Shown: in pieces, positions 29,582 to 39,012 of the stretch
How the letters are laid out: each line of letters starts with the position of its first letter
Numbering within the stretch: position 1 is the first letter of the stretch
The notes under the pieces: model-generated
Database searches by the model: none
Seen by the model: the letters and a program-made list of their open reading frames with translations, nothing else
What the model was told of the DNA's origin: nothing
Assembly (NCBI GenBank): GCA_963816435.1
Contig: CAWFKS010000010.1
Span: forward strand, 124,001-188,000
Source of the DNA: CAWFKS01 sp963816435
GTDB taxonomy: Bacteria > Pseudomonadota > Alphaproteobacteria > Rhizobiales > Rhizobiaceae
Reading direction: 5' to 3'
Length of the DNA: 64,000 nt
Program-made: the position numbers and the translations under genes

Positions 29582-30447
29582 GTGATTGGTCAGTTCGCCG
29601 TCATCCTGTTCGACGGGTTCGCCTTCGGGATGCTGCTGTTCGTCCTGTCGGTCGGGCTGTCGGTGACGCTCGGCCTGATGAACTTCACCAATCTCGCCCA
29701 CGGCGCCTTCGGCATGCTCGGCGGCTACGTCGCGGCGACCCTGTCGCGCGAGGCCGGCGTGCCGTTCCTCTTGACCCTGCCGCTCGCCTTCCTGGCGGCC
29801 GCGCTGGTCAGCGTCGCCTTCGAGCGCACGCTGTTTCGCCGCCTCTACCGATCCGGCGAGCTCAACCAGGTGCTGTTCACCATCGGCCTGGTGTTCGTGG
29901 CCGCGGCATCGGCGGCCTACGTGTTCGGCACGGCCCAGCAGCCGATCGTGCTGCCGGAATTACCTCCACGGCTCGTTGCAGATCGGCGGCCAGCGCTTCG
30001 GCATCTACCGGCTTCTTCCTGATCGTGGTGGCGCTCTTCATCACGTTTTTCCTGGTGCTCGGGCTCGACTACACCAGTTTCGGCGCCAAGGTTCGCGCCG
30101 CCGTCGACAACCAGCGCACCGCGCAGGGGCTCGGCATCGACGTCGACACCGTCTTCGCCGTCACCTTCGCGCTCGGCAGCGGGCTGGCCGGGCTCGGCGG
30201 CGCGCTGGCGGTCGAGATCGTCGGCCTCGATCCCTCCTTCGGCTTCCAGTACCTCGTCTACGTGCTGATCGTGGTCGCCGTCGGCGGACTGGGCTCGATC
30301 GGCGGCTCGTTCGCGGCGGCCGCGCTGCTCGGCATCGGCGACGTGGCGGGCAAGTATTTCGTGCCGGAGATCGGCTCGTTCCTGATCTACCTGCTGCTCG
30401 TCGCCATCCTCTTCGTGCGCCCGACGGGCCTGTTCGGCAGACGGTAG
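29582..30447 (+). CDS. ABC transporter permease, LivH type (two frameshifts)
   Basis: Inner-membrane permease. The 5' part (GTG start, FDGFAFGMLLFVLSVGLSV, GLMNFTNLAHGAFGMLGGY) and the 3' part (NQRTAQGLGIDVD, GGLGSIGGSF) are each clearly LivH but lie in different frames. Two single extra bases, at TT 29960-29961 and near 30010-30013, account for this. With both removed the protein has 287 residues, normal for LivH. It lies 6 bp before livM. Confidence 0.85.
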
Positions 30448-30453
30448 GCTCCC

Positions 30454-31445
30454 ATGTCCGACACAGCCATTTCCTCGAGCGACGCGCACCGCTGGATCAG
30501 GCGGCAGAGCCGCTGGACCGTCTGGGAGGCAGCGTTCTGGATCGCCGCGCTGATCCCGTTCTACTTCTTTCCGACCTACCTGACGCTTGCCAGCCAGGTC
30601 GCCATCACCGCGCTGTTCGCCGTCTCCGTCGACCTCATCCTCGGCTATGCCGGCATCATCACGCTCGGCCATGCGATGTTCTTCGGCCTCGGCGCCTATT
30701 GCGCGGGACTGCTGACCAAGGCCGGCTGGGGCGAGCCGCTGAGCGGGCTGCTGATCACCGGCGCCTTCACCGCGCTGGTCGGCTTCATCGTCAGCTTCAT
30801 GATCGTGCGCGTCCGGCACCTGGCGCTGCTGATGATCACGCTCGGCCTCGGCCTGCTGACGGCCGAACTCGCCAACTCGCTGAGCTGGCTGACCGGCGGC
30901 ACCGACGGGCTGCAGGGCGTCGACGTGTGGCCGATCTTCGGGCCGCTTCGAGTTCGACCTGTGGGGCTACACCGCCTATGCCTACGCGCTCGCGGTGCTG
31001 TTCGTGGGCGTGCTCGTCGGGCGGCGCATCGTGCATTCCGCCTTCGGGCTGTCGCTCAAGGGCATTCGCGAGAACCTTCCGCGCATGCCGGCGATCGGCG
31101 CGCCCTACCGGCGCCACCTGCAGATGATCTACACCATCTCGGCGGCGATGGCCGGCATCGCCGGCGCGCTGCTCACGCAGACGACCGAGACGGTGTCGCT
31201 CGACACGCTGTCGTTCCAGCGCTCGGCCGACGTCGTCGTCATGCTGGTCCTGGGCGGCACCGGCCGGCTCTATGGCGGCATCGTCGGTGCCGCGATCTTC
31301 ATGATCGCGCGCGACCAGCTGTCCGGCATGAACCCGCAATACTGGTATTTCTGGATCGGCATCCTGCTGATGGTCGTGGTGCTGACCATGCCGAACGGCA
31401 TATCTGGGCGCGCTCGCCAGGCTCGTCGGGAAGCGCCGCTCATGA
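30454..31445 (+). CDS. ABC transporter permease, LivM type (two frameshifts)
   Basis: Second permease of the importer, with the family signature VDLILGYAGIITLGHAMFFG near residue 60 and a GGTGRLYGGIVGA segment near the C-terminus. Extra bases near 30943-30947 and 31399-31404 break the frame. When corrected, the protein is 329 residues, ends LGALARLVGKRRS, and its stop overlaps the livG start as ATGA, which supports the correction. Confidence 0.85.
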
Positions 31446-32206
31446 GCGCGACGACGCCCGCGCTGCGCACCGAATCCCTGCGCAAGAATTTCGGATCGCT
31501 GGAGGTCACCCGCGACGTCACGCTGGAACTGCCGCGCGGCGCCCGCCATGCGCTGATCGGGCCAAACGGTGCCGGCAAGACGACGCTTGTCAATCTGATC
31601 GCCGGGCAGGTCGAGCCGGACGGCGGCCGCATCCTGCTCGACGGGAAGGACGTGACGCGCGTTTCCACCGCCGGAAGGGTCAAGGCCGGGCTGACGCGGA
31701 CCTTCCAGATCAACACGCTGTTTCCCGACCTGGCGCCGATCGAGGCGGTCACGCTGGCGGTGTGCGAGCGGCGCGGTACGGCCGCCCAGTTCTGGCGGGG
31801 CCTGTCGGCCCACTCAGAAGCGATCGACGAAGCCTACGGCATCCTCAAGCAGTTGCGGCTGGCCGACGCCGCGACGCGGCCGACCCGCACGCTCGCCTAC
31901 GGCCAGCAGCGGCTCCTGGAGATCGCCCTGGCGCTGGCGACCCGGCCGAAGGTGCTGCTGCTCGACGAACCCGCCGCCGGCGTGCCGAAGAGCGAGAGCG
32001 CGGAATTGTTCTCCGTCATCGCCGCCTTGCCGGACGACATCTCGGTGCTGTTCATCGAACACGACATGAGCCTGGTCTTCAGGTTCGCCTCGCGCATCGT
32101 CGTGCTGGTTTCCGGCGCGGTGCTGATCGAGGCCGAGCCCGACGTGATCCGCAGCGATCCGCAGGTGCGCGAAGTCTATCTGGGGCAGGCGCATCACCAT
32201 GTCTGA
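31442..32206 (+). CDS. ABC transporter ATP-binding protein, LivG type
   Basis: 254-residue ATPase. Walker A is GPNGAGKTTL (about 40), the signature is read as LAYGQQRLLEIALALA (about 150), Walker B is KVLLLDEPAAGV and the H-loop is FIEHDMSLVF. The LivG-type insertion TRTFQINTLFPDL follows Walker A. The start at 31442 is set by the overlap with livM. The 3' end overlaps livF by 8 bp. Confidence 0.93.
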   Translation: MSATTPALRTESLRKNFGSLEVTRDVTLELPRGARHALIGPNGAGKTTLVNLIAGQVEPDGGRILLDGKDVTRVSTAGRVKAGLTRTFQINTLFPDLAPIEAVTLAVCERRGTAAQFWRGLSAHSEAIDEAYGILKQLRLADAATRPTRTLAYGQQRLLEIALALATRPKVLLLDEPAAGVPKSESAELFSVIAALPDDISVLFIEHDMSLVFRFASRIVVLVSGAVLIEAEPDVIRSDPQVREVYLGQAHHHV

Positions 32207-32915
32207 GCCGCTTCTCGAATTGCGCGAGGTGAGCGCCGGCTACGGCGAGGGCATCGTCCTCGACGGCGTCTCGGTGTCGGTGCCGGAAGGCGGCAGCCTC
32301 GCCCTGCTCGGCCGCAACGGCGTCGGCAAGACGACGCTGATCCTGACCGCGATGGGGTTGCTGTCGCTGGCGCACGGCTCCGTATGGTTCAAGGGCACGG
32401 ACGTTTCGCGGCTGGCGCCGCATCGCCGCGCCCGCATGGGCCTCGGCTGGGTGCCGCAGGAGCGCGACATCTTCCCTTCGCTGACGGTCGAGGAAAACCT
32501 GACGGTCGCCGCCAGCAAGGGACGCTGGGATCTCGATGCGGTCTACGATTTGTTCCCGCGGCTGAAGGAGCGGCGGGGCAACATGGGCAACCGGTTGTCC
32601 GGCGGCGAGCAGCAGATGCTCACCATCGGCCGCACGCTGATGACCAACCCGGCGATCCTGCTGCTCGACGAGCCGCTGGAAGGGCTGGCGCCGATCATCA
32701 TCGAGGAACTGACGGCCGCGATCGGCCGGATGGCCGCGGCGGAGGGCATCGCGCTGGTGCTGGTGGAACAGCACGCCGAGGTGGCGCTCAAGCTGACGGA
32801 GGATGCCGTCGTGATCGAGCGCGGCGTCATCGCGCATCGCGCCAAGTCGAAGGAACTGCTCGCCGACCAGGCCACGCTCGACCGCTATGTCGGCATGAAC
32901 CTTGGAGAGACGTAG
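32199..32915 (+). CDS. ABC transporter ATP-binding protein, LivF type
   Basis: 238-residue ATPase. Walker A is GRNGVGKTTL, the family motif WVPQERDIFPSLTVEENL is present, the signature is LSGGEQQMLTIGRTL, Walker B is AILLLDEPLEGLAP, and the H-loop reads VLVEQHAEVAL. It completes the livKHMGF set. The ring-cleavage gene begins 74 bp later on the same strand, linking uptake to aromatic catabolism. Confidence 0.93.
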   Translation: MSEPLLELREVSAGYGEGIVLDGVSVSVPEGGSLALLGRNGVGKTTLILTAMGLLSLAHGSVWFKGTDVSRLAPHRRARMGLGWVPQERDIFPSLTVEENLTVAASKGRWDLDAVYDLFPRLKERRGNMGNRLSGGEQQMLTIGRTLMTNPAILLLDEPLEGLAPIIIEELTAAIGRMAAAEGIALVLVEQHAEVALKLTEDAVVIERGVIAHRAKSKELLADQATLDRYVGMNLGET

Positions 32916-32989
32916 CCGGGAGGTGCTGCGGCCGAGCGCCCCGGCCGCCACAGCCTCCGTGCTGCGCCGAATTGGAGAAAGGACAGACG

Positions 32990-33955
32990 ATGAGTGAACC
33001 CTGTTTCGACGTGGCGCACCTGGCACATGTCGAGGTCTACACGGACCGTTTCGAGGAAAGCCTCGACTTCTTCACGCGGGTCTACGGCCTGACAATTTCG
33101 GGCCGGGACGAGAACTCTGCCTATCTGCGCGCCTGGGACGAATACGAATTCCATTCGATGAAGCTGACGCGCCACCATACGACCGGCGTCGGCCACATCG
33201 CCTATCGCTGCTCGTCGCCGCAGGCGCTGGAGCGCCGCGTCAAGGCGATCGAGGCCAGCCGCTTCAAGAAGATCGGCTGGGTCGAAGGCGATCTCGGCCA
33301 CGGCCGCGCCTACAGGTTCGAGGACCCGTTCGGCCACGTGTTCGAGCTCTACTGGGACACCCACCGCTTCGTGCCGGGGCCCGGCGAGGAGCCGGCGCTG
33401 AAGGACAACGCCTCGAAATTCCATGCGCAGGGCGCCTGCCCGCGACGCATCGACCACGTCAACCTGCTCGGCGAAGACGTCAAGGAATTCCGCGAGTTCG
33501 TCCAGACCTGCCTCGATATCCGCGTGTCCGAGCTGATCCAGCTCGACAACGGGCGTCTCGGCGGCTGCTGGTTCACCTGCAACAACAAGACCTACGACCT
33601 GGTGTGCACGGAAGAGCGCGGCGGCGGCATGGGCCGGCTGCATCACGTCACCTACGCCACCGACCAGCGCGAGGACATCCTGCGGGCCGCCGACATCTTC
33701 CTCAACAACGGCGTCCACATCGAGACCGGGCCGCACAAGCACGCGATCCAGGGCTCGTTCTTCCTCTATGTCTGGGAGCCCGCCGGCAACCGCGTGGAAC
33801 TGGCCAACGCCGGCGCCCGGCTGATCCTGGCGCCGGACTGGGAGCCGGTGGTGTGGACCGAGGCGGACCGCAAGAAGGGCCAGGCCTGGGGCCTGAAGAC
33901 GATCGAGACCTTCCACACGCACGGCACCCCGCCGGTGCCGAAGGCCGCCGAGTAG
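32990..33955 (+). CDS. XylE-like type I extradiol (meta-cleavage) dioxygenase
   Basis: 321-residue vicinal-oxygen-chelate protein that should open a catechol-type ring next to the hydroxyls using Fe(II). Two VOC modules are seen (about 1-130 and 150-285). In the second, the iron ligands His156 (IDHVNLL), His218/219 (LHHVTY) and Glu270 (NRVELAN) keep nearly the spacing of XylE, and the expected catalytic His251 and Tyr260 are present too. The start at 32990 follows GGAGAAAGG. It sits directly before galB/galC/galD-like genes. Those normally process 4-oxalomesaconate formed from gallate by LigAB-type enzymes, so this VOC enzyme may be an unrelated replacement acting on gallate, 3-O-methylgallate or protocatechuate. 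Substrate is inferred only. Confidence 0.88.
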   Translation: MSEPCFDVAHLAHVEVYTDRFEESLDFFTRVYGLTISGRDENSAYLRAWDEYEFHSMKLTRHHTTGVGHIAYRCSSPQALERRVKAIEASRFKKIGWVEGDLGHGRAYRFEDPFGHVFELYWDTHRFVPGPGEEPALKDNASKFHAQGACPRRIDHVNLLGEDVKEFREFVQTCLDIRVSELIQLDNGRLGGCWFTCNNKTYDLVCTEERGGGMGRLHHVTYATDQREDILRAADIFLNNGVHIETGPHKHAIQGSFFLYVWEPAGNRVELANAGARLILAPDWEPVVWTEADRKKGQAWGLKTIETFHTHGTPPVPKAAE

Positions 33956-33975
33956 CGGCCCCAAAGGAGGCATAC

Positions 33976-34707
33976 ATGGCGAACAAGACTGCGCTGGTGA
34001 TCAGCGCGCATTCGGCCGATTTCGTCTGGCGCTGCGGCGGCGCCATCGCGCTGCACCAGAAGAGGGGCTACGACGTCACCGTCGTGTGCCTCAGCTATGG
34101 CGAGCGCGGCGAGAGCGCCAAGCTGTGGAAGCAGGACGGCGCGACGCTGGAGGGCGTCAAGGCGGGACGGCGCAAGGAGGCGGAGAATGCCGCCTCGGCG
34201 CTCGGCGCGCATGACATCCAGTTCTTCGACTGCGGCGACTATCCGCTGGAGCTCGACCGCGAGGCCAAGTTCCGGCTGGTCGACGTGATCCGCAAGGTGC
34301 AGCCGGCCTTCATGCTGTCGCACTCGATGGACGACCCCTACAACACCGACCATCCCTACGCGACGCGGGTGGCGCTGGAGACGCGCATGGTCGCGCAGGC
34401 GTGGGGCCACAATCCCGGCGAGAAGGTGCTGGGCGCGCCGCAGCTCTATCTGTTCGAGCCGCACCAGACCGAGCAGTGCGGCTGGAAACCCGACACCATC
34501 CTCGACATCACCGAGGTGTGGGACCAAAAGCGCGCCGCCATCGAGTGCATGGAAGGCCAGCAGCACCTTTGGGACTACTACACCAACGTGGCGGAGAACC
34601 GGGCCAACCAGTTCCGCCGCAATTCCGGCGGCCAGGCCGGCGGGCGCGAGGCGAAATACGCCGAGGCCTTCCAGTCGATCTTCCCGCGCACCGTGGACGA
34701 ACTGTGA
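33976..34707 (+). CDS. galB: PIG-L family hydrolase, 4-oxalomesaconate hydratase-like
   Basis: 243 residues with the zinc-binding start LVISAHSADFVWRCGG, a variant of the AHPDD motif that also occurs in GalB-type hydratases, and HPYATRVA further on. In the gallate pathway GalB hydrates 4-oxalomesaconate to 4-carboxy-4-hydroxy-2-oxoadipate. AAAGGAGG precedes the ATG. The stop overlaps the next start as TGATG. The symbol rests on context plus family; other PIG-L enzymes are deacetylases. Confidence 0.78.
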   Translation: MANKTALVISAHSADFVWRCGGAIALHQKRGYDVTVVCLSYGERGESAKLWKQDGATLEGVKAGRRKEAENAASALGAHDIQFFDCGDYPLELDREAKFRLVDVIRKVQPAFMLSHSMDDPYNTDHPYATRVALETRMVAQAWGHNPGEKVLGAPQLYLFEPHQTEQCGWKPDTILDITEVWDQKRAAIECMEGQQHLWDYYTNVAENRANQFRRNSGGQAGGREAKYAEAFQSIFPRTVDEL

Positions 34708-35378
34708 TGCCGGTCGTCGTCCAGAACATCGAGCGCGCCGATCCGGAAATCATCGCCGGACTGGCCGAATGCGGCGTCGCCACCGTGCACGAGGCGCAGG
34801 GCCGCAAGGGCCTGCTCGCCTCCTACATGCGGCCGATCTATCCGGGAGCCCGGATTGCCGCCTCAGCCGTCACCATCTCCGCACCGCCCGGCGACAACTG
34901 GATGGTGCACGTGGCGATCGAGCAGGTGAAGAAGGGCGACATGCTGGTGCTCGCGCCGACCAGCCCCTGCGAGGACGGCTATTTCGGCGACCTGCTGGCG
35001 ACCTCGATGCAGTCGCGCGGCGGCGTCGGGCTGGTGATCGAGGCGGGCGTGCGCGACGTGCGCGACCTGACCGAGATGGGTTTTCCGGTCTGGTCGAAGG
35101 CGATCTTCGCACAGGGCACGGTCAAGGAGACGCTGGGCTCGGTCAACGTGCCGGTGGTCTGCGCCGGCGCGCTGGTCAATCCCGGCGACGTGATCGTCGC
35201 CGACGACGACGGGGTGTGCGTCGTTGCCCGCGCGGAGGCCGCGGAGGTGCTGGAGAAGGCCCGCAAGCGCGTCGCCAACGAGGAGGACAAGCGCAGGCGG
35301 CTCGCCGCCGGCGAACTCGGCCTCGACCTCTACGGGATGCGCGAGCGGCTGGCGGAGAAGGGCCTGAAATATGTCTGA
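34707..35378 (+). CDS. ligK: RraA-like aldolase, 4-carboxy-4-hydroxy-2-oxoadipate aldolase
   Basis: 223-residue class II pyruvate aldolase of the RraA fold, expected to split 4-carboxy-4-hydroxy-2-oxoadipate into pyruvate and oxaloacetate (LigK/GalC/ProA type). The motif LVIEAGVRDVRDL (about residues 110-122) supplies the Arg and Asp of the active site. The helical tail EEDKRRRLAAGELGLDLYGM is typical of LigK-type enzymes rather than RraA itself. It overlaps galB by one base, so the two are coupled. Confidence 0.85.
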   Translation: MPVVVQNIERADPEIIAGLAECGVATVHEAQGRKGLLASYMRPIYPGARIAASAVTISAPPGDNWMVHVAIEQVKKGDMLVLAPTSPCEDGYFGDLLATSMQSRGGVGLVIEAGVRDVRDLTEMGFPVWSKAIFAQGTVKETLGSVNVPVVCAGALVNPGDVIVADDDGVCVVARAEAAEVLEKARKRVANEEDKRRRLAAGELGLDLYGMRERLAEKGLKYV

Positions 35379-35392
35379 CGGAGCCGGCTGAC

Positions 35393-36473
35393 ATGACGCA
35401 GGCCGCAAACCCGCGACGCAACCAGGGCACGACGGTGCATGTGGATGCGCGGCGGCACGTCGAAGGGCGGCTATTTCCTGGCCGAGGACCTGCCGGCCGA
35501 ACCGGACGAGCGCGATGCGCTGCTGCTCGGCGTCATGGGCTCGCCGGACCCGCGCCAGATCGACGGCATGGGCGGCGCCGATCCGCTGACCTCGAAGGTC
35601 GCGGTGGTGAAGAAATCGGCGCGCCAGGGGGCGGACGTCGACTATCTGTTCCTGCAGGTCTTCGTCGACAGGGCCGTGGTCACCGATTCCCAGAACTGCG
35701 GCAACATCCTCGCGGCGGTCGGCCCCTTCGCCATCGAGCGCGGGCTGGTGCCGGCAGCCGACGGCGAGACCGAGGTCCGCATCTTCATGGAAAACACCGG
35801 CCAGGTGGCGGTGGCGACGATCCGCACGCCCGGCGGCCAGGTCGAATACGCGGGCGAGGCGCGCATCGACGGCGTGCCTGGCACCGCCGCGCCGGTGCGC
35901 ATCGTCTTCGAGGACACGGCGGGTTCGAGCTGCGGGGCGCTGCTGCCGACCGGCAACGCGGTGGACACGGTCGAGGGCGTCGAGGTCACCATGATCGACA
36001 ACGGCATGCCCTGCGTGGTGATGGCGGCCGCCGACATGGGGATTTCCGGCACCGAAACGCCGGCCGAACTCGAGGAAAACACGGCGCTGCGGGAGAAGCT
36101 GGAAGCGATCCGCCTGAAGGCCGGGCCGCTGATGAATCTCGGCGACGTCACCGACAAGTCGGTGCCGAAGATGACGATGGTGAGCCCGGCGACCGGCGGC
36201 GGCGCGATCTCGACGCGCACCTTCATCCCGCACCGCTGCCATGCGGCGATCGGCGTGCTCGGCGCGGTCAGCGTGGCGACCGCCTGCCTGCTGCCCGAGG
36301 GGCCGGCGGCGCGCATCGCGGCGATACCGGAGGGGCGGGACAAGGCGCTGTCGATCGAACATCCGACCGGCGAGTTCACCGTGCTGGCGCAGACCGACGC
36401 GCAGGGGCAGGTCGTCACGGCGGGGGTACTGAGGACGGCGCGCAAACTGTTCGACGGGGTGGTATTCGCCTGA
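35393..36473 (+). CDS. galD: PrpF-like 4-oxalomesaconate tautomerase (frameshifted near the 5' end)
   Basis: Member of the PrpF isomerase family; in gallate degradation GalD (LigU in the protocatechuate branch) tautomerises 4-oxalomesaconate. Visible are MWMRGGTSKGGYFLAED near the N-terminus, DSQNCGNILAAVGPFA and GGAISTRTFIPHRCHA. As printed, the ATG at 35393 and the MWMRGG motif lie in different frames. One extra base near 35431-35436 explains it, and the corrected protein has 359 residues, normal for the family. It follows ligK by 14 bp. Confidence 0.85.
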
Positions 36474-36505
36474 CGGACGGCAGCGGGGCACGAAAGGAGA
36501 GGGCG

Positions 36506-37243
36506 TTGGAAAAGAAGCCATCGGCAAAGACGCACGCGATGCGCGCGCTCATCGAGCTGCGCAAGAAGATCCTGAGCGGCGACCTGCCCGGCGGAACACG
36601 GCTGTTCGAGGTGCCGCTGGCGGAGGAACTGGAGATCTCGCGCACGCCGGTGCGCGAGGCGATGTCGCGGCTGGCCGAGGAAGGCCTGCTCGACCGCGCC
36701 CGCAGCGGCGGCTTCGTGGTGCGCACCTTCGGCTATGCCGACGTCATAGATTCCATCGAACTGCGCGGCGTGCTGGAGGGCACGGCGGCACGGCTGGCGG
36801 CGGAGCGCGGGGCCGAACCGCAGGGGCTGGAGCGCATGCAGGAGATCGTCGCCGAGCTGGACGGCTGTTTCGGCGAGCTTCCCGGCGAGGTGGACTTCGA
36901 CGCCTATTCCGAGCTCAACGCGCAGTTCCACCAGCAACTCGCGTCGCTGTCGGGCAGCGAGGTCGTGCTGCGCGAGGTCGAGCGCGTGACGCGGCTGCCC
37001 TTCGCCTCGCCCTCGGCGTTTCTCGCGGATTCCGCCCACATCATGGCGTTCCGGCGCTCGCTTCACATCGCGCAGGACCAGCACAAGTCGATCGTCAGCG
37101 CCATCGTCAATCGCGAGGGCGCGCGCGCCGAGGCGCTGGCGCGCGAACATGCCCGCCAGGCGCGGCGCAATCTCGAGTTCGCGATGATCGAGGATCGCAG
37201 CCTGATGAAGCAGGTGCCTGGACTGGCCCTCGTCGTAAGCTGA
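36506..37243 (+). CDS. GntR family regulator, FCD subfamily
   Basis: 245-residue DNA-binding protein. The winged helix (about residues 8-72) has the signature LAEELEISRTPVREAMSRLAEEG, and the C-terminal helical FCD domain contains ELNAQFHQQLASL and a late HIAQDQHKSIVSAI with likely metal or ligand His residues. The TTG at 36506 is taken as start because AAAGGAGAGG precedes it. It is the last gene of the livK-galD operon, so it would be controlled with it. The TGTATACA palindromes around this island fit the operator form of this subfamily. Confidence 0.87.
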   Translation: MEKKPSAKTHAMRALIELRKKILSGDLPGGTRLFEVPLAEELEISRTPVREAMSRLAEEGLLDRARSGGFVVRTFGYADVIDSIELRGVLEGTAARLAAERGAEPQGLERMQEIVAELDGCFGELPGEVDFDAYSELNAQFHQQLASLSGSEVVLREVERVTRLPFASPSAFLADSAHIMAFRRSLHIAQDQHKSIVSAIVNREGARAEALAREHARQARRNLEFAMIEDRSLMKQVPGLALVVS

Positions 37244-37342
37244 CGCTTACGCTTCCTGTATTCATTGGCGAGAGATTTAGCGACGCGCCATCCGCATTCG
37301 GCGTTAGAACGCTTGCATTTCGTCGGGCAGTACGCAAGAGCG

Positions 37343-37350
37343 TGTATACA
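37343..37350. promoter_or_regulatory. TGTATACA operator candidate before the O-demethylase gene
   Basis: Perfect TGTATACA 32 bp upstream of the GTG start and 100 bp after the GntR stop. A one-mismatch copy (TGTATACC, 37465-37472) lies inside the coding region and may be chance. Confidence 0.6.
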
Positions 37351-37381
37351 TTCAGTGTGTGAACCAGGGAGGATCCCCAAA

Positions 37382-38791
37382 GTGACCAAATCGAGTCTGG
37401 CAGACGTTCTGCAGGAGGCCGGCAACCCGGTCGATCTGCTGCGCAACTCCAAGATCGGCATGTATGTATACCCGGTGGTCGCACCGGAGTTCACCAACTG
37501 GCGCGACGAGCAGCGCGCGTGGCGCGACAGCGCGGTGCTGTTCGACCAGAGCCACCACATGGACGAGGTGATCGTCGAGGGTCCGCAGGCCGAGGAGTTC
37601 CTCGCCTATCACGGCATCAACTCTTTCTCGAACTTCAGCCTCAACCGCGCCAAGCACTTCGTTCCGGTCACCCCGAACGGCCACGTGATCGGCGACCACA
37701 TCATCTTCCGCGAGCGCGAGGACAAGTTCATCCTCGTCGGCCGCGCCCCGACCTCGAACTGGCTGCTGTTCTGCGCCGCCTACGGCAAGTGGAACGTGCG
37801 CATCAAGCACGACCCCCGCTCGCCCTCGCGGCCCGACGGCGAGCGCGTGCTGCGGACGCACTACCGCTACCAGATCCAGGGCCCCGACGCGCCGAAGATC
37901 TTCGAGAAGATGAACGGCGGTCCGGTGCCGGACATCAAGTTCTTCCACGTCGACTGGATCAATGTCGGCTCCAAGAAGGTGCAGGCGCTGCGCCACGGCA
38001 TGGCCGGCGCGCCGGGCCTCGAGATCTGGGGCCCCTACGCGGACAAGCACTACATCCACTCGGTCATCATGCAGGCGGCCAAGGACGCCGGCGTCGACCT
38101 GGTCGAGGTCGGCGCGCGCGCCTATTCCACCAACACGCTGGAGTTGGGCTGGATCCCCTCGCCGCTGCCGGGCATCTACACCGGTGACGGCATGCTGGCG
38201 GCTTACCGCGAGTGGCTGGGTGCGGATTCCTACGAGGCGGCCGGCGCCATCGGCGGCTCGTTCGTGTCCGACAACATCGAGGACTACTACGTCAATCCGT
38301 TCGAGCTCGGCTACGACTTCTACATCGGCTGGAAGAAGGACGACTTCATCGGCAAGGAAGCGCTGACGAAGATGAAGGGCCAGAACAACCGCAAGAAGGT
38401 CACCTTCGAGTGGAACCCGGAGGACGTGGTCAAGGTCATCGCCTCGGGCTTCGAGGAGGGCACGCCCTACAAGTGGATCGACTTCCCGCAGCCGAACTAC
38501 GCCTCGTCGTCGGCCGACATGATCCTCAAGGACGGCAAGATGGTCGGCATGTCGATGTTCAACGGCTACTCGTGGAACGAGCGCCGCTGCCTGTCGCTCG
38601 GCGTCGTCGATTCCTCCATCCAGGAAGAGGAAGTGCTCACCCTGGTGTGGGGCGAGCCGGAGCAGACCGGCAAGACCTCGACCGAGAAGCACAAGCAGGC
38701 CGAAATCCGCGTTCGCGTCGCGCCGACGCCCTATGCGGCCGAGGCCCGCGAGAACTACGCCAACTCCTGGCGCAACAAGAAGAGCGCCTGA
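37382..38791 (+). CDS. ligM: Tetrahydrofolate-dependent aromatic O-demethylase (LigM/DesA type)
   Basis: 469-residue GcvT-like methyltransferase, almost the length of LigM (about 470). It should move the methoxyl methyl of vanillate, 3-O-methylgallate or syringate to tetrahydrofolate. Family features are ALFDQSHHMDEVIVEGPQA-like opening (here VLFDQSHHMDEVIVEG near residue 48), GMAGAPGLEIWGPY near 210, and LELGWIPSPLPGIYTGDGM near 255. The GTG start at 37382 has GGGAGG 8-9 nt upstream. A terminator follows. The metF-like gene at 43540, with the same operator, would reduce the resulting C1-folate. LigM and DesA cannot be told apart here, so the substrate is open. Confidence 0.9.
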   Translation: MTKSSLADVLQEAGNPVDLLRNSKIGMYVYPVVAPEFTNWRDEQRAWRDSAVLFDQSHHMDEVIVEGPQAEEFLAYHGINSFSNFSLNRAKHFVPVTPNGHVIGDHIIFREREDKFILVGRAPTSNWLLFCAAYGKWNVRIKHDPRSPSRPDGERVLRTHYRYQIQGPDAPKIFEKMNGGPVPDIKFFHVDWINVGSKKVQALRHGMAGAPGLEIWGPYADKHYIHSVIMQAAKDAGVDLVEVGARAYSTNTLELGWIPSPLPGIYTGDGMLAAYREWLGADSYEAAGAIGGSFVSDNIEDYYVNPFELGYDFYIGWKKDDFIGKEALTKMKGQNNRKKVTFEWNPEDVVKVIASGFEEGTPYKWIDFPQPNYASSSADMILKDGKMVGMSMFNGYSWNERRCLSLGVVDSSIQEEEVLTLVWGEPEQTGKTSTEKHKQAEIRVRVAPTPYAAEARENYANSWRNKKSA

Positions 38792-38858
38792 CGCTCCGGG
38801 GGCGCGGCCGCAAGTGCCGTGCCCTTCCAAAAGGTCCGGGGGACGGGCCGAACAGACT

Positions 38859-38888
38859 GGCGGCGGGCTTCGGCTTCGCCGCCTTTTT
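38859..38888 (+). terminator. Rho-independent terminator of the O-demethylase gene
   Basis: GGCGGCG (38859-38865) pairs with CGCCGCC (38877-38883) across an 11-nt loop and is followed by TTTTT (38884-38888). It lies 68 bp after the ligM stop. Confidence 0.8.
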
Positions 38889-38895
38889 GTTTCCA

Positions 38896-38995
38896 GAGCG
38901 GTTCATCGTTTCATCGAATCGATGAACCGCTCCAGGTTTTCGTTTTCGCGCAATTCCGGACGGAAAACCGGTGTCCACTTTTCCTGGAATTGCGC
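38896..38995 (+). repeat. Two-palindrome intergenic repeat, copy 1
   Basis: First palindrome: GAGCGGTTCATCG (38896-38908) with CGATGAACCGCTC (38920-38932). Second palindrome: GCGCAATTCC (38948-38957) with GGAATTGCGC (38986-38995). Between the second arms lies a GGACGGAAAACCG core. Close copies occur at 43181 and 44455, and a partial inverted copy at 60613. It resembles abundant RIME/REP-like mosaic elements of Hyphomicrobiales. Confidence 0.85.
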
Positions 38996-39012
38996 CAAGG
39001 CCCGGGCGCCGC

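Noticed and set aside
37465..37472. TGTATACC inside the O-demethylase gene as a second operator
   Set aside because: It has one mismatch and encodes conserved-looking residues (Met-Tyr-Val-Tyr); chance is more likely.
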